A stretch of DNA of 64,000 nucleotides, taken from positions 62,001-126,000 of the forward strand of contig NZ_LGLW01000008.1 of the NCBI RefSeq assembly GCF_013620795.1, written 5' to 3'. Positions 55,602-64,000 of the stretch are shown here, piece by piece. The position numbers and the translations under genes were made by a program. This DNA comes from Pseudomonas sp. Q2-TVG4-2. GTDB lineage: Bacteria > Pseudomonadota > Gammaproteobacteria > Pseudomonadales > Pseudomonadaceae. Numbering within the stretch: the first letter of the stretch is position 1; the number at the start of each line of letters is the position of its first letter. The notes beneath the pieces were generated by a model, which worked only from the letters and a program-made list of their open reading frames with translations, was not told the origin of the DNA and made no database searches.

Positions 55602-56444
55602 TCAATGGAACAGGCGGGTGCTCAACTCCTTGCTTGCCTCCAGCAACACCGGCAAAAAGCGCGTTTCCAGCTCCTGCTTGGTCACCCGACTGGCATGGGT
55701 GCCGACGTTAAGGGCGGCCAGCACCTGGCCGGCGGAATCTTTCAGCGGTACGGCCAGCGATCGCAGCCCAACCTCGAGCTCCTGATCGATGATCACCCAG
55801 CCCTGCTGGCGAATTTCAGCGATCGAAGCACGGATGGCCTCGGGCGTATGCAGGGTACGGCTGGTCTTGATCTGCAGCTCCGCGTGGCCCAGATAATCAT
55901 CCAATGCAGCGTCGTCCAGCGCCGCCAGCAGGATCCGCCCCATGGAGGTGCAATACGCCGGCAACCGGCTACCTACGCTCAGATCGACCGAAATCAACCG
56001 CTGCGGGGTGGCCGAGCGAGCCACGTAGAGCACCTCATCACCTTCCAGTGTGGCCATGGAGCAGGCTTCGTGTAGCTGGTCACTGAGGCGATCGAGAATC
56101 GGCTGCGCGGTGACCGCAAGCGGGGTCGATGACAAATAGGCGTGGCCGAGGGTCAGCACCTTGGGCAGCAGCGAATAGGTGCGGCCATCGGTGGTGGCGT
56201 AGCCAAGTTTGATCAGCGTATGCAGGCAGCGCCGCACAGCCGCTCGCGGGATTTCCGTGCGGTGGCTGATTTGCGCGATGGTCAGATGACGCTTGCGCTC
56301 CTGAAATGCATGAATCACCGCCAGCCCGCGTGCCAGCGAGGTCATGAAGTTCGGATCGCCCGTCAACGCGTCGATGCGTTTGGCTGGTGAGGCGATGATG
56401 GCTGGCGCCATCGGAGCAATGCGGGAATGGGACTCGTCGTTCAT
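55602..56444 (-). CDS. pcaR: IclR-family pca regulator PcaR
   Basis: This 280-residue regulator has an N-terminal winged helix (NFMTSLARGLAVIHAFQERKRHLTIAQISHRTEIPRAAVRRCLHTLIKLGYATTDGRTYSLLPKVLTLGHAYLSS). The C-terminal effector domain (EACSMATLEGDEVLYVARSATPQRLISVDLSVGSRLPAYCTSMGRILLA) matches PcaR/PobR-type IclR proteins. PcaR senses beta-ketoadipate and activates pca genes while repressing itself. Matching operator-like sequences lie before pcaI and before pcaR itself. Confidence 0.93.
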   Translation of the reverse strand: MNDESHSRIAPMAPAIIASPAKRIDALTGDPNFMTSLARGLAVIHAFQERKRHLTIAQISHRTEIPRAAVRRCLHTLIKLGYATTDGRTYSLLPKVLTLGHAYLSSTPLAVTAQPILDRLSDQLHEACSMATLEGDEVLYVARSATPQRLISVDLSVGSRLPAYCTSMGRILLAALDDAALDDYLGHAELQIKTSRTLHTPEAIRASIAEIRQQGWVIIDQELEVGLRSLAVPLKDSAGQVLAALNVGTHASRVTKQELETRFLPVLLEASKELSTRLFH

Positions 56445-56470
56445 GGCGGACAGCCTTGTCGGGATGCATT

Positions 56471-56502
56471 GTGCGATTATCGTACTACCGACCGATAATC
56501 AC
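56471..56502 (-). promoter_or_regulatory. Probable PcaR autoregulatory operator
   Basis: The plus strand reads GTGCGATTATCGTAC at 56471-56485, the reverse complement of GTACGATAATCGCAC, one base from the PcaR 15-mer. An inverted half CCGATAATCAC follows at 56492-56502. It lies about 30 bp before the pcaR ATG, where binding would repress the gene. Confidence 0.6.
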
Positions 56503-56655
56503 AAAGCCCTCCTCTCTGACCCCGTTGCGCTCGCCGGCAAGCTTGCGGCACGTCACTGCGCTTGCCAGAAACAATCCCTGGCGAAGCATGGCAGCCATGG
56601 CGGCGAGTCGTGTGGATTAAAGCCTGAAAATAGTCCACGCCTAATCTGATCGGCC

Positions 56656-57975
56656 TCAACTAGCCTCGGCGAATGCCAGGACGAACTCGATATGCGCTCT
56701 GACGCCTGTAGCCAACGCACCATCATCCACCATAAACCTCGAGTTATGGTTCATGGCCACCTCGCTAGCATCCGCTTCTTGCGGGGATACACCTAAGAAA
56801 ACAAATAGGCTGGGCACCTTCTGCGCATAGAAGGCGAAATCCTCACTTGGAGAAAGATTTGCCGGCAGCTCTTCGAGTCTTCCATCGGCAGCTTCCCTCA
56901 GCCCCGGGATGACCTTTTCAGTAAGGGCTTCGTCATTCATGGTGACCGGCATCAAAGTGGCAATCTGAACATTGGCTTTAACGAAGTTGGCCTCAGCTGT
57001 GTTCTTCACGATCGCAGGAAGTTTTTCAAGCAGCACCGAGCGTACTTCCGGATGATTGCTGCGTATGGTTCCGCCCATTTGCAATAACTCCGGTATTACG
57101 TTATCTGCCGTTCCGGCGTGTATGCTGCCGACGCTGACGACACCAGCGCCTTTTGAGAGATCCGTATGCCGGCTAACCAGCGTTTGCATTGCGTTGACCA
57201 CCTGCGATCCAGCGACAATGCTATCGGTCCCTGCCCACGGCATCGAACCATGCGTCTGGTCACCTTGCAACGTGATGCGGAAACTATCTGAACTGTTAAG
57301 CGTGGCCCCTTTTTTATAAAACAGGTGCCCGCTGTTCATTCCTGCCATGACGTGAAGCCCAAACATCGCCTCGACTTTCGGGTTGTCGAGAACGCCCTCC
57401 TCGATCATCCGCCGCGCCCCGTACAGCTCATCCGGCTGGGCAAACACATCTATATCTGCCGCACCCTCTTCTGCTGGCTGAAACACAAACACGACGGTAC
57501 CCGGAATCTTTTCGCTGTTGGCCGCCATGATTTTCGCCGCTCCCAATAACATAGCGACATGCGCATCATGGCCACATGCATGCATGACATCGACTTCCTC
57601 GCCGTGAAATATGCCTTTGGCTTGGCTCGCATATGGCAACCCTGTTTCTTCCTTGACCGGCAATGCGTCCATATCCGCGCGCAGCGCCACCACCGGACCA
57701 TCCATTCCGCCCTTTAAAACCCCAACCACACCGGTCTTACCAATGCCGCTATGTACTTGCAGACCAAAGTTTTCCAGCTGCTGCGCGATCATTTGGGACG
57801 TACGGAACTCCATATTCCCGAGTTCCGGGTGTTGATGGATATCATGACGCCAAGCAACTACTTGCGCGTTGACATCCTTTGCTGCCTGCTCAACCCAGCC
57901 TTGAGCAGCCGCCGTCCCTGTTACAGAAGTAATAAACAGAACTGCAGCAACTGATTTTACGAATCCAATATGCAT
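56656..57975 (-). CDS. Exported M20 amidohydrolase (hippurate hydrolase-like)
   Basis: This 439-residue protein starts at ATG 57975 with AGGTAT upstream; a signal peptide (IGFVKSVAAVLFITSVTGTAAAQ) shows export. The metalloenzyme core has VVALRADMDALPVKEETGLPYAS, CGHDAHVAMLLGAAK, FQPAEEGAADIDVFAQPDELYGARRM and FGLHVMAG. SEDFAFYAQKVPSLFVFLG follows near the C-terminus, giving the usual dinuclear site. Relatives hydrolyse N-acyl amino acids such as hippurate; periplasmic release of benzoate would feed the neighbouring pathway. The DNA is clearly more AT-rich than its neighbours, suggesting acquisition. Confidence 0.88.
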   Translation of the reverse strand: MHIGFVKSVAAVLFITSVTGTAAAQGWVEQAAKDVNAQVVAWRHDIHQHPELGNMEFRTSQMIAQQLENFGLQVHSGIGKTGVVGVLKGGMDGPVVALRADMDALPVKEETGLPYASQAKGIFHGEEVDVMHACGHDAHVAMLLGAAKIMAANSEKIPGTVVFVFQPAEEGAADIDVFAQPDELYGARRMIEEGVLDNPKVEAMFGLHVMAGMNSGHLFYKKGATLNSSDSFRITLQGDQTHGSMPWAGTDSIVAGSQVVNAMQTLVSRHTDLSKGAGVVSVGSIHAGTADNVIPELLQMGGTIRSNHPEVRSVLLEKLPAIVKNTAEANFVKANVQIATLMPVTMNDEALTEKVIPGLREAADGRLEELPANLSPSEDFAFYAQKVPSLFVFLGVSPQEADASEVAMNHNSRFMVDDGALATGVRAHIEFVLAFAEAS

Positions 57976-58107
57976 ATACCTAACCCTGGAAATGATTGGC
58001 AGATTAATTAACGAAAACAGCATCGGCAGAAAAATGATCGCTATATAAATTCTGCCAAATACTCGCCAGTAAAAGACGTCTTCCAGCGCGCACGTTTGGT
58101 CGCTGCG

Positions 58108-59379
58108 CTACAGCAAATGCCAGGTGTAATTGAAAATCAGCCGATTCTCATCGATATCACTGCGGTAATTGGATCGAGCCGTGACGTTACGTACCCGCAC
58201 CCCGAGGTTTTTCAGCACACCGCGCTGGAAGGTGTAGCCGAGGTCCAGATCACGCTCCCATTCCTGACCCTCGAAGCCGCGGCCGGTGTCGACGTTATCG
58301 CCGCGGATATAGCGCACCGTGGATACCAGACCCGGAATGCCAACGACGGAGAAGTCGAAATCATGCCGCACCTGCCAGGAGCGCTCATCCGCGCCGGCGA
58401 ATTCGTAAGTGGGGACTTCATTGCCCAATGGACTGACGTTGTTGAACACTCGCGGGAAAGCGTCATCGCCGAACATCGCTTGATAACCGACGGAGACAGT
58501 GTGGCCGCCGCGCTTGGCGGAAAGCACCGTGAATAGCGCACGGTTGTCGATATCGCCGAGCAGCCGCTCGCCATCTTCCTGCGAGTCGTAGTAGCCGAGG
58601 TTGGCGCCAAACACCCAGTCGTCCACCGGCTCACTGTGCTTGAGGCTGTAAAAGCGCTGGTTGTAGATGTCTTCGAGCTGCGCGTACCAGAGGCCCGCCG
58701 ATGTGCGCTTGTCGTTAAAGGCGTAGTCGGCACCGGCATAGTTGAAGCGATCGGTTGCCACGTCGCCGCCCAGTTGCGGCACATGGCCTAGCTTCGCCCG
58801 CATCGCACCGTCGCCCGCCTCGTTTAGCACGCTGCCGGAATGGAATTGGCCGGCCTGCAGCGTCAGCCCGTCGAGTTCTTGCGAGATGATGCTGGCGCCC
58901 TGGTAGGTCGGCGGCAACAGACGAATGTCGCTGAACGTCAGCACCGGCAGGTTCGGCGTCAGCTCGCCGATCTTAAGCTCGGTCTTCGACACCCGCGCCT
59001 TGAGCGCCGCGCCGATGCGTCCGAAGTTATCCGCGGCCTTGCCATCGCTGCCCGTGGGCAGCAGACCGGTATTGACGCGGCTACTACCGCTGTCGAGCTT
59101 GAACCCAAGCTGACCAAGCACGTCGACACCGAAACCGACCGTACCGGGCGTATAACCGGATTTCACGTTGAGAATAAAGCCTTGGGCCCACTCCTCCGAC
59201 TTTGATTGCTGATTCGTGCCGACGATGTCGGAAAAATCCCGGCTGAAGTAATAGTTGCGCGCTTGCAGCGTCGCCGTGGTGCCGTCAATGAAGCCTGCTT
59301 CGGCAGCAAAGGCCGAAGGGAGGCAAAGAGAGGCGCCGATGGCCAATGCAATAGGGGAACGTTCTGGCTTGTTCTTCAT
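58108..59379 (-). CDS. benF: OprD-family porin, BenF-like
   Basis: This 423-residue protein has a signal peptide ([19 protein letters not shown]) and the OprD-family start [27 protein letters not shown], with [51 protein letters not shown] is the C-terminal strand. It lies directly upstream of benE on the same strand and is very likely the benzoate-specific porin BenF. It is a paralog of the porin at 50273-51532. ATG 59379 is used. Confidence 0.88.
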   Translation of the reverse strand: MKNKPERSPIALAIGASLCLPSAFAAEAGFIDGTTATLQARNYYFSRDFSDIVGTNQQSKSEEWAQGFILNVKSGYTPGTVGFGVDVLGQLGFKLDSGSSRVNTGLLPTGSDGKAADNFGRIGAALKARVSKTELKIGELTPNLPVLTFSDIRLLPPTYQGASIISQELDGLTLQAGQFHSGSVLNEAGDGAMRAKLGHVPQLGGDVATDRFNYAGADYAFNDKRTSAGLWYAQLEDIYNQRFYSLKHSEPVDDWVFGANLGYYDSQEDGERLLGDIDNRALFTVLSAKRGGHTVSVGYQAMFGDDAFPRVFNNVSPLGNEVPTYEFAGADERSWQVRHDFDFSVVGIPGLVSTVRYIRGDNVDTGRGFEGQEWERDLDLGYTFQRGVLKNLGVRVRNVTARSNYRSDIDENRLIFNYTWHLL

Positions 59380-59492
59380 GGTTTTGAACTCGTTGTTGTT
59401 GTTTTTCAGGTGCACGCCGTCGCCCCGCCGGCACAGGCCGACAGAAACGACGAAGGTTCGGGGTTGCGAAAATGAACCGCTGCGGCGGGGAA

Positions 59493-60719
59493 TCAGCCGG
59501 CGGGTTGCTCCTCTTCCAGGGATGCGGGCGGGCTGGCCGGCAAGGGAGCCGGCGCTCGTTTCAGCGTCAACAGCAGGTGCGCGGCGATACCGAAGATCAA
59601 TCCCCAGAAGGCTGCGGACAAACCGAGGAACGACATCCCCGAAGCGGTGACGAGAAAGGTGATCAGCGCCGCTTCACGGTCTTCCGGCACCGACATGGCC
59701 GCGCTCAGTGCACCGCCAATGGCGGCCAGCAGCGCCAGGCCAGCCAACGCCGCGATCAGCGCGGCGGGAAACGCCGTGAAAATAGAAACCAACGTGGCGC
59801 CAAACGCGCCCAGCAGCAGGTAGAACACCCCACCGGAAACACCGGCGACATAGCGTTTGCTGGGGTCCTCGTGGGATTCCTTACCGGTGCAGATCGCCGC
59901 GGTGATGGCCGCCAGGTTCAGGCCGTGACAACCGAAGGGTGCGAGCAACAAGGTACCCAGCGCGCTGCTGCTGATCAGCGGGCTCGCCGGGGTCTGGTAA
60001 CCGTCGTTGCGCAGCACGGCCATGCCAGGCACGAACTGCCCGGTCAGGGCCACCATCACCAGCGGAAAGGCCACGCCGAGGATGACCTGCCAGCTGAACT
60101 CTGGCGTTATCCACACCGGTACGGCCAGGCCGATCACCAGTGCCTCACTGCGCAACTCGCCACTGCCGACGGCGATCGCAACGCCGACTACCAACACCGC
60201 CATCACGGCGTAGCGCGGCATCAGCCGTTTGAACAGCAGATAGGTGCCGAACATCGCCAGCACCAGCCAAGGTTGCTCCTTCACCGAAACGAACAAGCCA
60301 GTGCCGAAGCGGAACAGGATGCCGGCCAGCATCCCGGCGGAAATCGCCGCGGGCAGCTTGTGGATGATTTTGTCGAACGCGCCGGATAGTCCCACCAGCA
60401 GGATAATTAGGCTCGATACGAGGTAGGCGCCGACCGCCTGGTTCATGCTGATGTCGGGCAACATGGTCACCAGCAATGCCGATCCCGGCGCGGACCAGGC
60501 GATGATGATCGGTACCTTGTAGCGAAGGCTAAGGACGATACCGAGTACGCCGCTGCCGATGGAAATGGTCCAGACCCAAGACGAGAGTACGTCGTGTGGC
60601 AACCCGCCCGCTTTCGCCGCCTGAAAGATGATCACCAACGGGCCGGCGTAAGAGATGACCGTCGCAATGAAACCGGCAATCACGGCGGAGAGGGAGAAGT
60701 CTCTGAGTAGCGTATTCAT
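59493..60719 (-). CDS. benE: Benzoate transporter BenE
   Basis: This 408-residue inner-membrane protein has about 12 helices. [78 protein letters not shown] and [35 protein letters not shown] ([23 protein letters not shown]) are BenE hallmarks. It moves benzoate across the inner membrane with ion gradients. The ATG at 60719 follows GAGGC. It pairs with benF, and a palindromic repeat separates it from catA. Confidence 0.93.
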   Translation of the reverse strand: MNTLLRDFSLSAVIAGFIATVISYAGPLVIIFQAAKAGGLPHDVLSSWVWTISIGSGVLGIVLSLRYKVPIIIAWSAPGSALLVTMLPDISMNQAVGAYLVSSLIILLVGLSGAFDKIIHKLPAAISAGMLAGILFRFGTGLFVSVKEQPWLVLAMFGTYLLFKRLMPRYAVMAVLVVGVAIAVGSGELRSEALVIGLAVPVWITPEFSWQVILGVAFPLVMVALTGQFVPGMAVLRNDGYQTPASPLISSSALGTLLLAPFGCHGLNLAAITAAICTGKESHEDPSKRYVAGVSGGVFYLLLGAFGATLVSIFTAFPAALIAALAGLALLAAIGGALSAAMSVPEDREAALITFLVTASGMSFLGLSAAFWGLIFGIAAHLLLTLKRAPAPLPASPPASLEEEQPAG

Positions 60720-60804
60720 GAAGCCTCGCAAGTCAGGCCTGGCTATCCGTGACGGTATCCGGATCGCTCTTGTTGTAGGTCACGCATTTGAAACCGTTCA
60801 GCGC

Positions 60805-60878
60805 AGGGTGGATGACGCTTCACCCAACCACCGCCGTACTCCGCAAAGCCGGTGGATGAACAGAGCGCCATCCACCCT
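60805..60878. repeat. Extragenic palindromic element between catA and benE
   Basis: Two arms of 15 bases, AGGGTGGATGACGCT (60805-60819) and its near-exact complement AGCGCCATCCACCCT (60864-60878), match in 14 of 15. They flank about 44 bp. Elements of this GTAGGGTGGAT...ATCCACCCTAC type are scattered through many Pseudomonas-group genomes. It may work as a bidirectional terminator or RNA stem. No coding frame is supported inside. Confidence 0.6.
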
Positions 60879-60951
60879 ACGGCCGGTTTGGCATTTGGTG
60901 TCGCATCCATCTGCAGCCAGGCCGGCGCATCCAGGGACCGGCCTTTCCGGG

Positions 60952-61890
60952 TCATGCCTCCTGCAGCGCCCGCGGACGGCTGCTGCGCTGCTCGGCTTCC
61001 GGTACCGGCGCCTGCTGCAGCTGGAAGTCGAACTCGACCTCGGCGAACCGCCCTTCCACACCGCGGGCGTGTGCCGCTTCCGGATCGTCGTTGAAATGGA
61101 TGTCGCCGATCAGCCCGTCACGGGTAGCGTAGGCGAAGTCGTCCCACAGGTACTTGTCGCCGGACAGGTTGATCTGCGTGGTCAGGTGACGATGACCCGG
61201 CGCCGAAAGGAAGAAATGGATATGTGCCGGGCGCTGGCCATGTCGGCCGAGCAGATCGAGCGCTTCCTGGGTCGGGCCATCCGGCGAGCAGCCGTAGCCG
61301 GACGGCACGATGCTGCGAGCACGGTAACGACCTTCGGCATCGGTGACGATGCGACGCCGCAGGTTGTAGTCGGACTGGCTCTTGTCGAAGTAGGAGTAGT
61401 TGCCCTGGGTATTGGCGTGCCACAGATCAACGATAGCGCCGGCCAACGGCTTGCCATCGGGTCCGGTGACCTTGCCCTGGAGGAACATCACCGTGGCAAC
61501 GCCATCTTCACTGCCGTCATCCATGCGGGCTTCGCCTTCAGCGATCGGCGCGCCGGCCACGTATAGCGGGCCTTCGATGGTACGCGGGGTGCCACCGGTC
61601 AGTCCGATCTGCGCATCCTTGGCGTCTTCGAGCAGGTCGAGAAAATGCTCGAGGCCAAGTCCGGCCACCAGCAGGCCCGCTTCATTGCGCCCACCGAGAC
61701 GGTTGATGTAGTCGACGGCTTTCCAGAATTCGTCCTGGGTGATTTCCAGGTCTTCGATGATCTTCGCGCTGTCCAGCAGGATGCGATTGACGATGTGCTT
61801 CAGACGGGGGCTGCCCGCGTCATTGTTGAAGCCACTGGCTTCCTTGAAGAACTGCTGAATTTCAGGGGAGTGGGAGATTTTCACAGTCAT
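60952..61890 (-). CDS. catA: Catechol 1,2-dioxygenase
   Basis: This 312-residue intradiol dioxygenase has an N-terminal helical dimer domain and iron ligands in place: Tyr in NTQGNYSYFD-type segment and VPSGYG, and two His in GQRPAHIHFFLSAPG. It opens catechol to cis,cis-muconate using Fe(III). Sequence and size agree with P. putida CatA. It lies downstream of catB and catC on the same strand, the benR/catR-controlled order common in this group. Confidence 0.95.
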   Translation of the reverse strand: MTVKISHSPEIQQFFKEASGFNNDAGSPRLKHIVNRILLDSAKIIEDLEITQDEFWKAVDYINRLGGRNEAGLLVAGLGLEHFLDLLEDAKDAQIGLTGGTPRTIEGPLYVAGAPIAEGEARMDDGSEDGVATVMFLQGKVTGPDGKPLAGAIVDLWHANTQGNYSYFDKSQSDYNLRRRIVTDAEGRYRARSIVPSGYGCSPDGPTQEALDLLGRHGQRPAHIHFFLSAPGHRHLTTQINLSGDKYLWDDFAYATRDGLIGDIHFNDDPEAAHARGVEGRFAEVEFDFQLQQAPVPEAEQRSSRPRALQEA

Positions 61891-61963
61891 GGCTCAGGCC
61901 TCATCTTGTAATTTTGGTCACGCTGACAACGGACCGGCGCACCCGGTCGATTGAGTAACAGGA

Positions 61964-62254
61964 TCAGCTATCGTCTTCACGGATCGACGAGGGGTGCCGG
62001 CAAAGGGCGTTGACCTCGATATCCATGTAGGGATAAAGCGGCAGCTGCATCAGGGTGTCGTGCAGCTCCTGCACGCTGGCCACGTCGAATACGCTGTAAT
62101 TGGCGTACTGGCCGGCGATGCGCCACAGGTGGCGCCATTTGCCTTCACGCATCAGGCCCTGGGCCAGTTCCTTCTCATCGGCCTTGAGCTTGGCGGCCTT
62201 CGCCGGGTCCATGTCGACCGGCAGTTTTACGATCATCTTCACGTGAAACAGCAT
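61964..62254 (-). CDS. catC: Muconolactone delta-isomerase
   Basis: This 96-residue protein, LFHVKMIVKLPVDMDPAKAAKLKADEKELAQGLMREGKWRHLWRIAGQYANYSVFDVASVQELHDTLMQLPLYPYM, is the small ferredoxin-fold isomerase of the catechol branch. It converts muconolactone to 3-oxoadipate enol-lactone and forms a decamer in the family. It starts 15 bp after catB stops and 73 bp before catA begins. Confidence 0.95.
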   Translation of the reverse strand: MLFHVKMIVKLPVDMDPAKAAKLKADEKELAQGLMREGKWRHLWRIAGQYANYSVFDVASVQELHDTLMQLPLYPYMDIEVNALCRHPSSIREDDS

Positions 62255-62269
62255 CTTTTCAGCCTCCGG

Positions 62270-63391
62270 TTACTTGCGGCTGAAGAACGCCATGCGCTCT
62301 TCATCCAGGGTCAGGCCGAGACCCGGCGCGCGCGGCACTTCCAGCTGGAAGTCGCGGTAAACCGGCGCCTCGGTGACGATTTCTTCGGTGAGCAGCAGCG
62401 GGCCGAACAGCTCGGTTGCCCAGGTGAGCTTGTTGATGGTGACGAACGCATGCGCCGAGGCCAGGGTGCCGATGGCGCCTTCGAGCATGGTGCCGCCATA
62501 CAGCGCAATGCCCGCAGCGTCGGCGATCTGCGCGGTGCGCAGTACGGCACGCGGGCCGCCGTTCTTGGCGATCTTCAGGGCGAAGATGCTGGCCGCGCCG
62601 TCGGCCGCCAGGCTGAAGGCGTCCTCGACGCTTTCGATGGACTCGTCAGCCATGATTGGCGCGGGGCTGCGCTGGTTCAGGCGAATCTGCCCACCGCGGT
62701 TGATTCGCGAGATCGGCTGCTCGATCAGATCGATGCCGTTGTCGCCGAGAATCTGGCAGGCGCGGATGGCCTGGGATTCGTCCCAGTACTGGTTCACATC
62801 GACACGCACGCTGGCACGGTCACCCAGCGCTTTCTTGATTTCAATGACGTGTCTGAGGTCGGCGTTCACCTCGTTGGCACCGATCTTCAGCTTGAAGATG
62901 CGATGGCGACGGATGTCCAGCATGTGCTCGGCTTCTTCGATGTCCTTGGCTGTATTGCCGCTGGCCAGGGTCCAGGCCACTTCCAGGCTATCGCGAACGC
63001 GGCCACCGAGCAGCTCGCTGACCGGCAGTCCGAGGCGTTTGCCTTGAGCGTCGAGCAGCGCGCTTTCCAGGCCGGACTTGGCGAAGGTGTTGCCCTTCGC
63101 CGCCTTATCCAAACGCAGCATGGCTGCGTTGATATTCGCCGCATCCTGACCCACCAGCAGCGGGCCGAGATGGCTGTCGAGGTTCTGCTTGATGCTCTCC
63201 GGGCTCTCGTTACCGTAGGCCAGCCCGCCGATGGTGGTGGATTCGCCGATGCCTTCGATACCGTCGCAGCAGCGGACACGGATCACCACCAGCGTCTGCT
63301 TTTGCATGGTGTGCATGGCCAGCTTGTGCGGGCGGATGGTCGGCAGGTCGACGACGATCGCCTGGATGCTTTCAATCAGGATGGGGCTCAT
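62270..63391 (-). CDS. catB: Muconate cycloisomerase
   Basis: This 373-residue enolase-superfamily enzyme has the lysine motif FKLKIGANEV (about residue 168) and the metal ligands DVNQYWDE, LIEQPI and MADES. The opposite general acid/base lysine lies in FALKIAKNGG. It cyclises cis,cis-muconate to (+)-muconolactone with Mn2+. It is the first of catBCA in this window and lies behind the benK-like gene. Confidence 0.95.
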   Translation of the reverse strand: MSPILIESIQAIVVDLPTIRPHKLAMHTMQKQTLVVIRVRCCDGIEGIGESTTIGGLAYGNESPESIKQNLDSHLGPLLVGQDAANINAAMLRLDKAAKGNTFAKSGLESALLDAQGKRLGLPVSELLGGRVRDSLEVAWTLASGNTAKDIEEAEHMLDIRRHRIFKLKIGANEVNADLRHVIEIKKALGDRASVRVDVNQYWDESQAIRACQILGDNGIDLIEQPISRINRGGQIRLNQRSPAPIMADESIESVEDAFSLAADGAASIFALKIAKNGGPRAVLRTAQIADAAGIALYGGTMLEGAIGTLASAHAFVTINKLTWATELFGPLLLTEEIVTEAPVYRDFQLEVPRAPGLGLTLDEERMAFFSRK

Positions 63392-63427
63392 ATCGATTTC
63401 CGATTTCCAGTTTTTCGAGATCAGGGA

Positions 63428-64000
63428 TCAGGCCTTGGCCGCCGACATCATCACCGGCGTGGTCGCACTGCTGCGCCTGCTGGAAATGGTGAAGACAGTC
63501 ATGGCCAGGGCAGCGACGACGCCTGGTACGGCGAAGGCCATGAAGTTCAGCTGCAGCGGCAGGTTGATACCCAGCAGCGCGCCACCTAGAAGCGGACCGA
63601 CGATCGCGCCGTTGCGGCCGATGCCCGATGCCCAGCCAAGACCGGTGGAGCGAATCGACAGGCCGTAGAACTGCGCGGCGGTTGCGTACAGCAGGATTTG
63701 AGTGCCGATTACGGTGGCGCCAGCGATGAAAATCAGGGTGTAGAGCACCGGCATCGGCGTCTTGAAGCCCAGCAGGCTGATGGAAACCACGGACACCGCG
63801 AAGAACGCCACCACTACTTTGGACAGGTTGAAGCGGTCGCCCAACCAGCCGCCGAGAATCGCGCCGGCCATCCCGCCAAAATTCAGTGCAAGCAGGAAGG
63901 ACAGGCTCGAACCCAGGCTGTAGCCGGCATTGGCCATCAGCTTCGGCAGCCAGGAACCCAGCGCGTAGACCATCAGCAGGCAGCAGAAGAACGCAACCCA
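63428..64000 (-). CDS. benK: MFS aromatic acid transporter, BenK-like (5' end outside window)
   Basis: The frame is open to the right edge; the visible part is the C-terminal half (about 190 residues) with six membrane helices. It begins WVAFFCCLLMVYALGSWLPKLMANAGYSLGSSLSFLLALNFGGMAGAILGGWLGDRF, which carries the MFS GxLxD-like motif and matches the aromatic acid:H+ symporter family. FYGLSIRSTGLGWASGIGRNGAIVGPLLGG is also characteristic. An internal ATG at 63973 is not the true start. It is 36 bp upstream of catB, so a benK-catBCA unit is likely. Confidence 0.85.
   Translation of the reverse strand, partial: WVAFFCCLLMVYALGSWLPKLMANAGYSLGSSLSFLLALNFGGMAGAILGGWLGDRFNLSKVVVAFFAVSVVSISLLGFKTPMPVLYTLIFIAGATVIGTQILLYATAAQFYGLSIRSTGLGWASGIGRNGAIVGPLLGGALLGINLPLQLNFMAFAVPGVVAALAMTVFTISSRRSSATTPVMMSAAKA

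Noticed and set aside
61994..63589. Long plus-strand open frame opposite catC and catB
   Set aside because: Spans two well-supported genes and the intergenic gap, with no domain; an antisense artefact.
1..64000. CRISPR array, prophage or insertion sequence
   Set aside because: No spaced direct repeats, transposase, integrase or phage genes were seen in any frame.

Overview
The window comes from a high-GC gammaproteobacterial chromosome, most likely Stutzerimonas (Pseudomonas stutzeri group). The evidence is that the gene order from cysI to tig follows, from memory, the Pseudomonas aeruginosa block around PA1838 to PA1800. A ben-cat-pca aromatic-catabolism cluster of the kind known in P. stutzeri lies to the right. 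No prophage, insertion sequence, CRISPR array, rRNA or convincing tRNA was seen. Both edges cut genes: an exported CobN-like protein on the left and a BenK-like transporter on the right.

Region 1 (1-6.4 kb): a CobN-like chelatase gene on the minus strand sits behind a cobalamin riboswitch. Next come a DUF2970 membrane protein, a 37-residue membrane peptide, and cysI with its DUF934 partner for sulfite reduction. A 32-residue peptide gene shares their terminator. Region 2 (6.5-24 kb) is housekeeping and lipid-related: acuI-like reductase, sohB, histidine phosphatase, SCP2 protein, ACAD10-like phosphotransferase plus SDR, a TSUP permease, nudC-fimL-crotonase, ldcA, rnhA-dnaQ, a methyltransferase divergent from gloB, and mltD.

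Region 3 (24-42.4 kb): an HDOD regulator, the npp/yej-type peptide ABC transporter (A1, A2, B, C, D) with fabI overlapping its end, then ppiD, hupB, lon, clpX, clpP and tig on the minus strand. This last part is a protein-folding and proteolysis block. The hupB 3' region contains a compact predicted RNA structure before its terminator.

Region 4 (42.8-64 kb) is accessory and catabolic. It holds a DoxX protein, a TRAP transporter (dctPQM), an unknown 138-residue protein, a tannase-family hydrolase and an OprD porin. On the minus strand follow pcaR-pcaIJFD, an AT-richer exported M20 amidohydrolase, a BenF-like porin, benE, catA, catC, catB and benK. Together these genes take up benzoate-like compounds, cleave catechol (CatA, CatB, CatC) and convert 3-oxoadipate enol-lactone to succinyl-CoA plus acetyl-CoA (PcaD, PcaIJ, PcaF).

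The most interesting signal is that the TRAP operon, the tannase-like gene and the OprD gene each have a sigma-54-like -24/-12 element with a GG-N10-GC core upstream. This suggests one RpoN-controlled uptake and hydrolysis module next to the beta-ketoadipate genes. The tannase-like enzyme has also lost both cysteines of the family's CS-HC motif. All functional statements rest on reading translations and motifs; no database search was run.
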